DNA from: Isoetes taiwanensis
Taxonomy: Eukaryota; Streptophyta; Lycopodiopsida; Isoetales; Isoetaceae
Assembly (NCBI GenBank): GCA_021234155.1
Contig: JAJEKV010000014.1
Location: 5,907,563-5,971,562, forward strand
Reading direction: 5' to 3'
Length of the DNA stretch: 64,000 bases
Positions 47,110-59,178 of this stretch are shown here, piece after piece (within the stretch, counting starts at the first letter, position 1; each line of letters opens with the position of its first letter). The notes under the pieces were generated by a model. The model saw nothing but the letters and a program-made list of their open reading frames with translations. It was not told the DNA's origin and searched no databases. The position numbers were made by a program, and so were the translations under genes.

Positions 47110-50100
47110 ACCTGTTGTCTTGGAATGTGAGGGGAGTGGCTTCTTCCCCAAGTAAAAGAAGCAGGTTGTCTCTTTACCTGTCTAAGTTTTCTACGATCTT
47201 TTGTTGCCTCCAAGAGCATAAGTGCCGCCGCGGTGATGTACATAAAGTAGCTAATGTATTTGGACGGGACTATAATGTCTTTGTCTCTGCTGCTGATGCA
47301 TCTAAGGCTGGTGTGCTTACTGCATGGAAGTCGTCTGTGGATGTCACTTTTACTCAAACAGATAGGTTCGGGCGGTGGATAATAATCAAATGGAAAGATA
47401 AGGGCCAAGAATGGGGTTTGATAAATGTATATGCTCATAATAGACCTCGTCAGCGTGGTGCTTTGTGGGCAACTCTGAGGAGTAAAGTTCTCCAGCTTGG
47501 GCAGAATGTTGCATGGTTGCTCGTTGGCGACTTCAATATGGTCGAGTTGGAAAGAGATAGAAGTGGTCGCGGCTCTGAAGTGGTGCAAGGATTCGAGCGA
47601 GAACAATGGCTACGCCTTTTACATGATGGTCAACTTATAGAGATTGATGATGATCTGTCCTTTACGTGGTGTAATGGTTGGACAGGAGCTGGCAGAGCTT
47701 ATGCAAGGCATGATAGAGGATACTTTAAAACTTGTGCAGCTGCTCGGCTAGCGGATTTTCGTCGCTCAAATCTTCTGGATAGCTCTGTGTCTGATCATAA
47801 TCCACAACTTCTAACTAATGATGTGGCTAATTGTCATCGACCTACCAGGACCTACTTTAAGCTTAATTGCAAGTACTTGGAGGATGATGAGTTCAAACTT
47901 GGCTGTAGTCGGGCTTGGTCTCGGGTCTTCTCACCTCGTAGGGGCATGTCTGGGGTTGTCACAGCGTTGTCTGTAGTGAAGTCATTTGCAAAAGAATATG
48001 GGAGAGTCAGAGCTGCTGAAGCTAGAGGACTATTGACTGCATTGTACCAGGAATTAGAAGTACTCCGCGCTCGTGGCCATACTAGTGGAGTCAGAGAAAA
48101 GGAGTTATTATCTCAGATCAAGGCTATGGAAACTGTAAAAGTTACTGAAGCCAAAGTGAAGGCAGAGTTGCAGTGGTTCAAGGACGGAGATAGATGTACC
48201 CGGTTCTTTTTTGCGGCTGCAAGAAGAAGGAAACTCGCCACTTCTATACATTCTTTGATGTTGCCAGATGGCGCTCTTATCTCCGATCCGGTGAATCTTA
48301 AGCAGTATCTTCATCATCACTTTTCTTCATTCTTTGCACGACACCTATTGCCCTTTCAGAAGGACATGCAATTGGCCGTATTGACTAAGGTACGTCGTAT
48401 TGTTTCTGAAGAGCAGAGGTTGCTTCTTGAGTCTAATATCGTGAAGAAGGACTTAAAAGCAATTGTGGCTCTCTTGAAAAGGGACAAATGCCCGGGTCTT
48501 GATGGCTTTCCTATTGAATTCTTTCAGAAGTGCTGGGACTGGTTGGAGGATGACATATATGATGCCTTTTGTGAGTTTCAGAGATTTAGGAGCCTTGATA
48601 AGATTTTGAATACAGGTTGTATCTCTCTCATTCCAAAGAGCAAGGAACCCAACTATTTCTGACTGGAGACCTATTACATTGCTTTCCTCTGTGTACAAGA
48701 TCTTTGCTAAGACATTGGCAGAAAGAGTCCGAGACATCTTGGCTGACGCTATCTCGTCAACACAATCTGGCTTTCTCCCTCGCCGTTGTATTCTCAACAA
48801 CGTGGCTGCTGCATATGAAGGAATATATTGGGCCCGGTTACAGGGTCATATAGCAGTGTATCTTAAGCTTGATTTTGCTAAAGCTTACGATAGTGTTGAT
48901 TGGGGTTTCTTGGAGAAGTGTCTTCTTGCACTTGGGTTTGGGGAGTCATTCACAAGGAATGTCATGAAGCTCCATACATCAGCCAGATCTACTGTCCTTT
49001 TCCAGGGCGAGCCATCGGATATTTTTGTAGTGGGTAGAGGAATTCGGCAAGGTTGTCCCTTAGCACCCTTGCTTTTCACAATTGTGGCAGAAGTATTATC
49101 CCAGCTCTTCTCTGTGGCTACCCAAGATAGCGTTATTCAAGGCCTCCCAATGGACGATGGTTCTCAAGAGGTATGTAACCAATATGCCGATGACACTTTT
49201 TTGTTCCTAATTGCCGAGGCTGAGAATCTTCGTAATGCTAAGCTATTATTAGACACATTCTCCTTAGCATCAGGAATTCTTGTAGGGTGGAAAAAATGTA
49301 CAGCTTTGTGGACGTTGGATAGTCCCATCCCTCCCTGTATTTTGGACTATCCATGGAAGATTCTTATTCATGGCAATACCACAAAGTTGCTTGGTATGCC
49401 AGTTGGAATTCACGTCTCTGCTTCAGATGCTTGGGATGAAACCATTAGTGGGTTGCAAAAGCACTTGTTTTGGTGGAATACAGCTAAACTGTCCATGCCC
49501 GATGGAATCATTGTGGCTAAATGTGTTTTTAGTAATACTCATGTCTACATGGCGTCTGCTCTATTAGCTCCGCAGTGTAAGATGGAGGAGATTGTGCGTA
49601 TCGTCAAAAATTTTATTTGGGGTGGAAATGAGTTAGGAGCGGTGGTCAAGGTAGCTTGGGCGAAATGCATTAGACCTAAGGCAGCTGGTGGTCTTGGTAT
49701 GTTGGATTTTCACCTCCAAAGTAAGATGATGATATCAAAGTTCATTTGGAGGATTTTCATTGGTAAGGATGATTCTCCTGGCCTGAGGTTGTTGGTGCAG
49801 TCGATTCAGCATTGTCTCCCATTTCATAAGGCCACCATTAAGCCCCTCCTTCCTTGGGCTTTGCTTTATCATATGCATCCGTATCCTAATGCTTCTCCCT
49901 TTCTAAAGGGGTTGCTTGCTGCTTGGGACACTGTCAGGTCTCTTTTCCATATTAATCCTGAGGCATGTCTTCAGTTGTCCACTCCATGCTGGTGGATTCC
50001 TTTGCAGGACACTCCAAAGAATGTGCCTCTAAGTGTGGTTGTTCATCCAAAGACACAACGGTGGGTGGTGGCACCGGTATCAAGACACTATTGCGACTTG

Positions 50101-50767
50101 GTATGAGTCCGGTCATCTCATGTCATGGAAAGCATTTAGAACAAAGTTCTTGTTGTACGTGATGGGACGAGTAACGGAATCATATTGCTTTGCATTGTTG
50201 CCACGGGATTACGGGTCCACGATTGAGGTAGTCGTATGGGGTTGCCATCAGGATATCCAGCCAGGGCAGTTTGTGTCTTCTGTGTATAAATTGCTTTTAC
50301 ATTCTGAAATTCTGCCTCCATCTAATAGGTTGCATCTTCAGGTCCCTCAGCCACAATGGAAAAGTGTTTGGATATGGGTATGGGATAAGCTGCTTCATCC
50401 CAAAGTAGTAGTTTTGTGGTAGCAAGTGATCCGTAGATGTCTCAGAGTCAACAGGTTAGTCCATATGGATAATCGGATTTCAGAGCTCTGTCCTTTATGC
50501 CAGCAAAGGGTTGAGAGTATTGAGCATTGTTTTTTCTTCTGTGAGCGGCTTCAGCAAGCGTGGTCTTGGTTGTTGACCCTATTTGGCATGTCTCGATCTA
50601 GCCAGCAAATTTTGCTTGCTATCTATCCTGATGCTTGGCCCAAACTACGGAAACGAGCTTTTCATCTCGCATGTGGCTGGCTTTTATGGTCAATCTGGAA
50701 GAGAAGGAGGTTGTTTATCTTTAAGGGTGATAATGATATGAGATTGTTCTTGATGGAAGCAAAATAA
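47106..50767 (+). pseudogene. LINE A ORF2: APE endonuclease-reverse transcriptase
   Basis: 47106-48662 encodes the APE-type endonuclease: NVRG at 7-10, LQEHK at 35-39, GDFNM at 141-145, SDHNP at 229-233, then the RT N-terminal part with CPGLDGFPIEFFQ. A one-base shift near 48650 moves to 48679-50106: WRPIT.LSSVYKIFAK, LDFAKAYDSVDW, RGIRQGCPLAPLLF and the catalytic box YADD (49183-49194). A second shift near 50080 leads to 50083-50767, with a TAG after KVVVLW (about 50420) and the zinc-binding tail ELCPLCQQRVESIEHCFFFC. It would nick target DNA and copy element RNA. Only two shifts and one stop separate it from an open frame, so decay is recent relative to B. It starts in an ATGA overlap with ORF1. 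Confidence 0.93.
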
Positions 50768-50947
50768 AATTGTTATGGCTTACAATTGTTCTTCTCTTGA
50801 TCAAGAGAAGAAAGTACTGATCTGGCATACTTACCTTCAGATTCATTATTTTGCATAGGCAGGTGGTTGTGCTCAGTTGGATCGGTTTGTCCACTGGGGT
50901 TATAATCCTATCTTTGCATTTTATGTTGCTCTGGTTTTTAGTTGGTG

Positions 50948-51064
<117 letters not shown>

Positions 51065-51304
51065 TATTTTAACGTCACGCCACTAGGCAGCATCCAACTG
51101 GACATGTGACCACACACCACACTACATTGCTTGGTTGGGCCCTGCCCCCAACCACTTTACATTGCGTCTGTGGGTCGTCCTTCAAAAAAAAAAAATGATA
51201 TTTTCTCATAATATTTACAAACAACTTGAGAAAGTTCACAAAATTTATAGGGCGGGATGAGTAGAGGGGGCATAAGTTGAAGAGGAGGAGTGGCGAGGGT
51301 TTAC

Positions 51305-51417
51305 GTTGACGATGCGAATCGATCTACTCTATAGGATCGAGATTCTCAGGAGGAGGAGCATGCATGCATATTTTACATGCAGTTTTGGACCTCTGGTTTA
51401 GGTTTTTATAGCAGGAG
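51305..51417 (+). repeat. Right arm of ~115 bp inverted repeat
   Basis: Inverted copy of 45259-45370. Upstream, 51255-51290 is also inverted relative to the CTCCTCAACTTG blocks near 44590. It is cut off at 51418 by a CACTA-like end. Confidence 0.85.
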
Positions 51418-52145
51418 CACTACAAGAGAAGGGGTCCATTAGTGTCATTGGTTGTGCCAATTTTGGGGCTAAAATTGCAACTCCATTTTTTTTATAACTG
51501 ATGCTATTGATGACACAGCCAGGTGACATAAATATGGCATTTAGAACGTCATACATAATGTCAGCACCTTTGTCATCTATAACGTCAATGGCAACATCAC
51601 CTATAATGTCACATTTATCATCAGTGGCGATGTCAAATAAATATAGTGTCACTTATAATGCCACAATTAACCTCAGTGGTAGTGTCATATGTAAGGTCAC
51701 TGATAACACCACTCATAATGCTAAAAATTTGTCAGAAATTATGCCATATATAATGTCGGCTCTAATATCAACTTTAATGTCACTCATAAAGTCATAAACA
51801 ATGCCATCTATTTTCTTAAGATAAATGTCACTCATAAAGGCATAAATAATGCCATCTATTTTCTCAACTTCATTATCACCCGTAAAGGCATAAATAATGC
51901 CATCTATGTTTTCAATATCATTGTCATTTATATTGTCAACATGATTGCCAATATCAACGTCATTTATTGATGCCTTGTTACCACATATATAGTGGCACTA
52001 CTTATGTCACTAGGTCACCAATTAGATGAAGCTCAATGTCAGATATTGTGCCACTGCTATCATTAAATGTTAAATGTTTAAATGTCACTGTTTATGTCTT
52101 GCTTAAGGTCATATGTAATGTCATTTAGATGCGATTGTGCATCAC
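51418..52145 (+). mobile_element. CACTA-like terminus with ATGTCA subterminal array
   Basis: CACTACAAGAGAA (51418-51430) matches the terminal repeat of plant En/Spm (CACTA) elements. It is followed by some 700 bp packed with short variants of TAATGTCA/AATGTCAC in both direct and degenerate form, as in CACTA subterminal regions that bind the element's regulatory protein. A right end is not certain: the array at 57640-58075 ends in TCATAGTG, but the flanking bases do not form a clear duplication. No transposase was found between them. Confidence 0.65.
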
Positions 52146-52842
52146 CTAGAACAACCGTCCATTTAATTGATTTTAATACAAATAAAACAGTAACCTAAAT
52201 CTATCAACTTAATACTAAATAGATATTGAAAATTCTATAAAGAAAACCAACACATCAATCTGAAAACCATATATTTGGAAATCAAAAAGTATTATCAATA
52301 ACATTCATTTGAATATCTCACACTATCCATAAATCAATACATCAAAAGTAAAGGCAGTGATGTCGTTATATTTACGTAAGACTGTGCATGCTATATGTAG
52401 CATTATAACAGGGGGTTTTTTTTGTGATTTTATACGCTTTTTGGCATGGTTTTCATATGATTTCACGGGCGTATTCACGTGGACGTACTAAACGGTAATT
52501 CTAGAGTGCACCCATTTGTTAGCCATTGATTTTAAAGAAGAGGGAAAATCGTGTGGTTGTGGGGCTTTTATTGTTTGCATGTTTTTTTAGCTTAGGTTGT
52601 TTGCGATTAGGGTTCCGGATTTGGTTTGATACAGGGTTAATTGGTCTGATGGGTCTGATGCTTGCAAACCATGTTTTCCTTCAAAGTAAATTCTAGAGGC
52701 ATTCTTTCTTCACTTCTAAGAAGCTGCGCCGGTTGTAGGCGGCTAACTTAGCTAACCTAAGCTTTTTGTTGTGTTGAGTATTTTGTAATCTCGAATCCTT
52801 TCCAATGAATATGTAGCATTATAAATACAGTGTGCTCTGGCG
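52146..52842. other. AT-rich intergenic DNA
   Basis: No gene, RNA or repeat recognised. Confidence 0.4.
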
Positions 52843-53320
52843 GTGGTCGTGATAGTGTTTGTCTTTGCTGGGTTTGGGGGGTTTGGTGTATTGGAAATGG
52901 AAAAATATGAGCCGGGGAAGAAGAAGTTACAAAAGGACCCTTTTTTCAGCCAGAGAGTCCCAAGACAGAGACTGCTTCGAGAATTCTCCAACGGATCATC
53001 GCCAAGATCATGGAAGAGAAAGCGCAAAACCTATCTGACTATGCGGATATGCAAAAGGCTACCAATTTCTTCGGCTGATTTGAAGCTTGAGACAATTTTG
53101 TGAGCGAGGTAACCATTTTATCGCGGGTGAATCATCGCAACCTTGTCAAATTGCTTTTTGTTTGTTGTCTTTGAAAGAGAGTGTTGTAGTAGCCTTGTGA
53201 TGCAAGTGGATTGGCGAAAGGCATAATCGGCCGCGTGCTCTATGCCAGGATGTGCCTAGATATCAAGTCGATTGACATTTCGCTATTGCTTTTAGGATCA
53301 TGCCACTCATAAGTTTATTC
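52843..53320 (+). pseudogene. Receptor-like kinase pseudogene (WAK/LRK-like)
   Basis: A hydrophobic stretch VVIVFVFAGFGGFGVLEM (a possible transmembrane segment) is followed by basic residues and RQRLLREFSNGSS. Other frames give DMQKATNFFG, then FVSEVTILSRVNHRNLVKLL (about 53100-53160) and DIKSIDISLLL (about 53255). These match the F(T)..E.(Q/E)KATN.F, F..EV..LS...HRN(V/L)VKLLG and HRDIKS.NILLD landmarks of plant receptor-like cytoplasmic kinase domains. The ATP-binding lysine region and much of the C-lobe are missing, and there are several stops and shifts, so it is dead. Confidence 0.66.
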
Positions 53321-55008
53321 TGAGGTTCTAGAGCTTGTCAATGATATTCCTTTGGCATCTAGGAAATATGAGTTTGCAAGATCATTAGCAGATAAAATCA
53401 TTCATGACAATGCCCAATATGGAGGTCTGGTCTAGTTGAAGTGAACAAGCTTGCCTTGGAAGGGTGTTCTGCAAGGACTATATTTTGTTGGAGAACTCTT
53501 TAGAAGGATGGCAAAGACAACAAAGAGGTAGATGCTTGAGGATGGTTCCGGCGGATTAAGGGGTCTTTTAGTTATCCATCTTTCTCCATGTTCCTTTTGC
53601 CAATCATTGCTTGCATGCGAAATGCCATCTCTAATGTTATTCCTCACCTCGCACCCGGTTAGTCGTCTGCTTTGTTCGGAGAGTAGAAGATGGTGAAACA
53701 AATGAAAAAGTTAGCCCAAAGAAATTTTGCTATGGTTGGCACAAAAGTTGCATGAGAACTTCGTGGATTTGATGTTGCTATTCTACATTGGAGTTCAGCC
53801 GGTTCTTTGGCTAACCTTTCAGTTTATGCAAATCAGCGTGTGCAGTATGCTTGTCAAGCTTTACGGTTAGTTTTTCCTTTTCACTTTTTGTGAGCTTGTA
53901 GTCTTATGTTTTGCCACTTTCGTCTTTGGTGCTCGTGAGTAGCTCATAGAATTACCCTATCTTCTATTCCCTTGATTGAGATGGTGTTTTATCTTATTAT
54001 GAGTAACATGTTTGAATACCTGCAACACATCTGTTAAAGTTAATAAAAAGCTCCTTAGAAAAACTTTCGAAGAGCGTATTTTGTCCATGCAATCCGGTCA
54101 TCATCCCCTGTAACTGCAAAAATAACCTTCATGCAGCCTAAATAACTTGCATGCATTGCTCCATTAGCTCGGCATCATGCACCTAAATAACTTGCATGCA
54201 TTCTTTGCGCATTAGTCGCCGAAGTTATTAGTTGTTTACGCAATGTGTGCACACTAAAATCTTAAGGCCTAAAATCTTTTTTTTTTCCTTGTTTTGCCCA
54301 TAGAATATTATGTCTTTCATCAACGTTACCGGTGCCTCCGGCCCAATCCATTGATGGCAACTAACACTGCCACCCTCTGCTGTGAGGCCTTAATGCTAGG
54401 ACTATTTAGGTTCTTGTTTGAAACATATCTATTGTGCAAGCCTGTTATCTATTATGTTATTTGATTCATGGTTATTTTATTACCATTTAATATATATGTT
54501 GTTTCACATTCTATCTGATTCTATCTGATGTATTATTACAGCATTTACCCACTAAACAACTGCAGGCGCTCCAACTTGGATATTTACAGGAAGCAAAAAG
54601 AAATGATCAACACAATGAAATTGATATTTTATATCACAAGGATTTGCATGTGGGTTGAAATCCCCCAAAAATATCGAATATATCATATATTTTACATTTT
54701 ACAGTATACAATGCTAGGACAAACACTAGCCAACATGGAGCACATATGCATGGAGATTAGAAAGTGAAGGTCACGTATTTGCACGTTGGAAAGGCACTGC
54801 ATTATTATTGTCATACACTCATAGCTCAAAGTTAAATATCTTTATATCTGGATAAATTGCATGTTCCTCTTGAAACTAATCCATGTTCTAGCATGAACCA
54901 TGCCCTCTTATACATGTGTTCAACTAGAATATCCAAGCTTCTTAGTAATTAATATATAGGTCTTTAAAGTTCTCCTATGTTTTCTTTTGTTAGGGCCCGA
55001 AGGGCCCA
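53321..55008. other. Intergenic, possible decayed gene pieces
   Basis: 53335-53430 reads ASRKYEFARSLADKIIHDNA in one frame, and 53725-53870 looks like a degraded exon (WLAQKLHENFVDL), but neither could be assigned. No intact frame. 54520-54770 is an AT-rich chance frame. Confidence 0.35.
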
Positions 55009-55493
55009 AAATTTTTTTTAGTATAACAACCAACACATAACTACCATTAACGTTAATTAACACAAACCATTGGGTCCAACACATTTAAATTAAAATCCCC
55101 CTTAAACCCCCTTTGGTTTGGGTGCATATTCACTGGGGTGACGTAGGGGCAAATGAGAGCCCTTATAATTATGTTTTACACGTACAAAATCAACACCATA
55201 TAGTATATTGTCTGAAATCTTATAGTATTTTACAAAACTTGTTATACAGTATAACAAATTCTGTACATCCATACCCCACAAACGAGGAACTTTGTGTACG
55301 GTGTAGATTAAGGAATAAGGGGTGAATATGCCTATCCAACAGCTCTCGTTGCCCGGAGTCACCCCCCGTGTGAATATGCACCCAAACCAAAGGGGGTTTA
55401 AGGGGGATTTTAATTTAAATGTGTTGGACCCAATGGTTTGTGTTAATTAACGTTAATGGTAGTTATGTGTTGGTTGTTATACTAAAAAAAATG
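55009..55493. mobile_element. MITE with ~120-150 bp terminal inverted repeats
   Basis: TTTTTTTAGTATAACAACC...GGTTTGGGTGCATATTCAC (55009-55132) is repeated as its reverse complement at 55373-55493 with no difference that I can see over about 120 bp; weaker similarity extends inwards (GGGGTGAC; GAGAGC). The core is about 240 bp. There is no coding capacity, and a target-site duplication could not be assigned because the ends are homopolymeric. Identity of the arms suggests recent insertion or ongoing correction between arms. The superfamily is unknown. Confidence 0.85.
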
Positions 55494-55794
55494 AAGCATC
55501 GCATGAAGCATTGCAAATGAAGATCTCCTTGCATAATAAATTTCCTCAATGAAATCAACAGCTGCATAAGCTATATCATATAAGCAGATACTGAAAAATA
55601 GAACAGGAAGTCCATGAAATAAGAATCCATCAGGCCTTCATCTTATGGAGTTGTACACTCAGACCAGTTCTTGCTTGTTATATTTAAATTTGCCAAGTTC
55701 TAATAATTTTTCTGTCTGCATATCCAATTCGTACATCTAATCAATTCATCCTTGCACCTGCATTTTTTTAGACCTGAGGAATATGAATGCTATT

Positions 55795-56160
55795 TCTTAC
55801 CTGAGTTACCTGGGAAAGCAAGAGGGTTGCAGCTGTCAAATCCATTTCAAGAAGACTAGAGCAAACCTAGAACCAAAAACATGAAATCCAGCCTGTAAAG
55901 TAGTTAGATATACTTTAGTTGTTAAAATTTGATTAACCTGGATGGGATCCTCATTTTTCGGATCTTGTTCATTTGTTGCATTCTGTTCCTTTGCAATAGG
56001 CGAATCAGCAATGTTGGTACTGTCATTGTTTGATGTGGCCTAAGGCAGACCACTATTGCCATAAACTTTTTGATGCCAGTGCTTGGTTTGGTGAAGCCAG
56101 GAGTTGAAGTAGAGCTCGATGATACAACCAGATTGTGTCTATTTACAACTTTTCTAAAAA
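55795..56160 (-). pseudogene. Exon fragments of an unrecognised gene
   Basis: On the minus strand, 56045-55938 reads ATSNNDSTNIADSPIAKEQN, ATNEQDPKNEDPIQ and ends in a GT donor. 55866-55800 reads VCSSLLEMDLTAATLLLSQV, TQ and ends in GTAAG. Upstream, NRHNLVVSSSSTSTPGFTKP is in another frame. Splice signals and composition suggest pieces of a host gene. I cannot name the family; the frame break suggests a remnant. Confidence 0.35.
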
Positions 56161-57639
56161 AGGTTTGCTGGATTGCCTTATGGGCGCATTTTCCATTCTG
56201 CATAGTGCAAGCAAGTCTACTTCTATATCAAACGAAAGGGTCTATAATCCTAAACTTGCATTTACAGCAAAACTTTGCATGAAAGCTGGAATCGTAGCCG
56301 CTATGCCATCTCATCTTGCAATAGGTCGGATTTGGCAGAAATCGTACCTTTTTATGCCATCACATCTTGCAATAGGCCGGACTTCTAAGGACATCTCCAC
56401 CATAGAAGATTAAAAATGAAAAATGAAGGTCGTATCTGCCATATCTGGAACTGCTAGCAATGCCTACGTTTCAGTTCTGGTAGGATTTAGAAATTCCAAC
56501 CCTAACCCTAAATTGTTTTGAAATTTTTCCACGACCTGTAGGTCCAATATCTCAGATTTATGTGGTTGACCTGGATTAGAGACTGATTTATTAGGACAAA
56601 ACACATTGATTTACAAGTTCTCTAGATATAATGTATCACCAATGCTTTAGAAACTTTAATCTATTACCTTCTTCATAAGAGTTTTTGACCTACAACAAGG
56701 TTGAAAGGAAAATTCCTTTTGCAAATAAATTAAGCACCCATATTACCATAGGTCCATAGTGGCTCAAATTTAAACAATCTGTATATTGTTTGAGCATAGC
56801 TAGGGAGTCCCTTTGCACTTGACAGAGATTTATGGTTTTGGGTGCAAAGCATGCATGGTCAAACACATGCATTTGAATAGCTTACTCTGCGAAAAAAAAA
56901 TCCATTTCCTACTTGCTTCCTTCCTTTGAGAAGTAAGGCAAACATATCTACAAGCATATCTGCATAATATACCCCATAAAGCAATTTTTTGCCCTGGATA
57001 GACCAAGTATTAGCCAAATGTGTGCCTAGTGTGTTGAACTAACAACTCCCAATTCATAAGTTAAGGCTAGAAGAACAAAGCCAATAAAAACTAGTTCAAG
57101 GTTCGTTCCACTTGCCCTAAGCCATGGCATTTAATTCAGAAAGACCCTTTTCCTAGTGTTATGTGCCCACCTGAAATCCCACTAATCACTATAGTGTCAT
57201 GGATTTATAACTATGCCTTTATAAATTGGCGCATTTATAAATTAAGGCCAGCATCGTAGTATGACCACATAAACTTCCTCCATGAAGTGCACAAATAGAC
57301 GTTTGACGTGGTGGTATGTATGCCATTCAAGAAATGCAAAGGGATTTTATTCCATGTCGAGTGCCTGCATAACCAATGGTTCCAGATACTCCATATGCCA
57401 AATATTTGTCACAAATAGCAAATAAGGTTCAAATCAAAGAGTTAGCATTAGAACGGTCTGGGTAGCCTATTGTTGGGCAAGCATGACTGGCACCCTTCCC
57501 CAAGCCAAACAAGGCCAGGACTTTGCATCGCCACCTCACCAGAGGGAAGAGTCCCGCCCCGAGGAGACAGACCCCAAAAAAGTTCCTGAGGCAGCGCTTT
57601 CCCGGGGGGCCGTACGCTAATGACCACCCAAACATTGAC
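56161..57639. other. Intergenic DNA
   Basis: A short duplication is present (CCATC.CATCTTGCAATAGG near 56307 and 56356). GC-rich DNA at 57480-57620 (CCAAGCCAAACAAGGCCAGG, GGGGGGCCGTACGC) may be a transposon end. No gene supported. Confidence 0.4.
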
Positions 57640-58075
57640 AAAGCGTGTGACATTAAAGGTGCTATTATATTTGATGCTAATAACACCACCTATAATGTCA
57701 TCAGTGGGTCTTGACACTAACACTGATGTTATATGTGTAGCAACTACTTACACTATATTTGATGCTAATGACAACACTTATAACGTCACTGATAGACAAT
57801 GACACTGAGACTGATGTTATATGTGTGACAACTACCGACACTATACATGATGCTAAAAACACCACCTAGAACGTCTCCAGTGGGCATTGACACTAACATT
57901 GATGCTATATGTGCAACAACTGATGACGCTATATTTGATGCTAATAGAAACATCTATAGCGTCATAACTAAGTTACTGACATTGTTGGCGATATAAAGAG
58001 TGAGGCTATAGGTGACACAAATTGTGGCATCTGTAGCATCACTTCTGTAAAAATGTCACTAGTAATGTCATAGTG
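57640..58075 (+). repeat. ~87 bp tandem array, CACTA-like subterminal
   Basis: Four diverged units of about 87 bp, marked by GACACTAACACTGATG (57714), GACACTGAGACTGATG (about 57800) and GACACTAACATTGATG (about 57889), with TTTGATGCTAATAACACC-type segments between. It ends in AATGTCATAGTG (to 58075). Motif content is shared with 51431-52145 and 63660-63900, suggesting parts of the same CACTA-like family. Confidence 0.7.
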
Positions 58076-58124
58076 TACACTTTTCAATATTGTGGTGACG
58101 TTTTGGTGATCTGTAGTTTCCAGG

Positions 58125-58600
58125 TTCCTGCCTGCTCCCCCCCTGTGCAGATCTTATTTCTTATCAATCCTGTTGCCTGTCATCAGTTGAGTGCTTCTTG
58201 TTGGTGGATACCTGTGGAAATAATCTTCCACTTTGTGCTTCAATCCATCCATTAACTCAGCGACATTAGAGGTTAGCAAAATCTTAACAGTTGCAACATG
58301 GTATGATTCTGGCCAGTTAGTGACATGGATGGTCTTTCAAACTAAATTCTTGTTGTCTCGATGGGATAGAACTATTTGGCAAAAGGTTGCTGGTACTCTG
58401 ACATTTGTTGCTCCAGAGCCTATTGAAAGGTGCATTTAGATTTCTCACCAAAATGTTCACGAACATAGGCTCGTGAACTCTATGTATAAACTGCTTATCA
58501 ATCGTGATATCCTTCCACGATCCGCTAAGTGGTCCCTTTAGCTCTCGCCTCCTAGTTGGAGACGCATGTGGACTTAGGCTCAGGGATAGTTTCTAGATGT
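58125..58600 (+). pseudogene. LINE D fragment (RT C-terminal region)
   Basis: It reads LFLINPVACHQLSASCWWIP, then a segment very close to LINE B 31441-31845 at the DNA level (GTTGGTGGATACCTGTGGAA, then ATCTTCCACTTTGTGC, CAACATGGTATGATTCT, TGGGATAGA.CTATTTGGCA). Frame shifts and stops are frequent. It stops abruptly near 58600 without a poly(A) tail, so it is an internal fragment. It abuts the CACTA-like array on the left. Confidence 0.85.
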
Positions 58601-59163
58601 TTTTCCCAAAACTTCTGTACATAGTTTTTCAAAAAAACATATTCTAGAAGTGTAAAACGTATTTTTGGCAATTCTATACTATACCTTGATCGAAAAAATA
58701 TTCTGACATGGCCGCGTCATCCACATGATGCGAAAGCATATAATTTGAAATGCAAGCAACCAATTAAACATGTATAGATGCTAGATGTTGTGGACGTAAA
58801 TTGGCAACATCCGGTCGCGAGACGTCAACTCCGGTCGCATAGTGTCCTTTTGCGGATGCGGGTTGTATTTTATGTGCGGCCGCATAGTGTCCTTTTCCGA
58901 CTGCGGTGTGTGCCCGGCGCATAGTTACCCGGAACGAGAATTTTTTGAAAACTTGAACCCAGAATCCGGAACAGGAATGGGAACGACCAACATTCAAATT
59001 TTTCAATTTTTTTTTTGAAGAACCGTGTCGTCAATATATTAAAATTTGAATCTTGAAGTTCCCTTTTCTTAACAAACATCTTAGGACATTTAGAATTAAA
59101 AAAAAGGGGGAGAGGGGTAGGGGAGCGAGTTACAAACAAAAACATGTATAACTACTCCGTAAG
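58601..59163. other. Intergenic with a minus-strand LINE tail
   Basis: A T-run then GAAGAACCGTGTCGTC near 59007-59030 is the reverse complement of a LINE 3' end (GGTTCTTC plus poly(A)), so a short LINE tail is likely on the minus strand at about 59007-59100. Near 58813-58895 there are two copies of GGTCGCATAGTGTCCTTTT-like sequence. No gene. Confidence 0.5.
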
Positions 59164-59178
59164 AATAGTATTAGAACT

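Noticed and set aside
46974..47606. 210-codon minus-strand frame
   Set aside because: It is antisense to the LINE A endonuclease, which has clear motifs on the plus strand.
51418..52145. ATGTCA-rich array as an independent satellite
   Set aside because: It starts exactly at a CACTACAAGAG terminus, and the same motif family recurs beside a second such terminus, so CACTA-like subterminal repeats explain it better.
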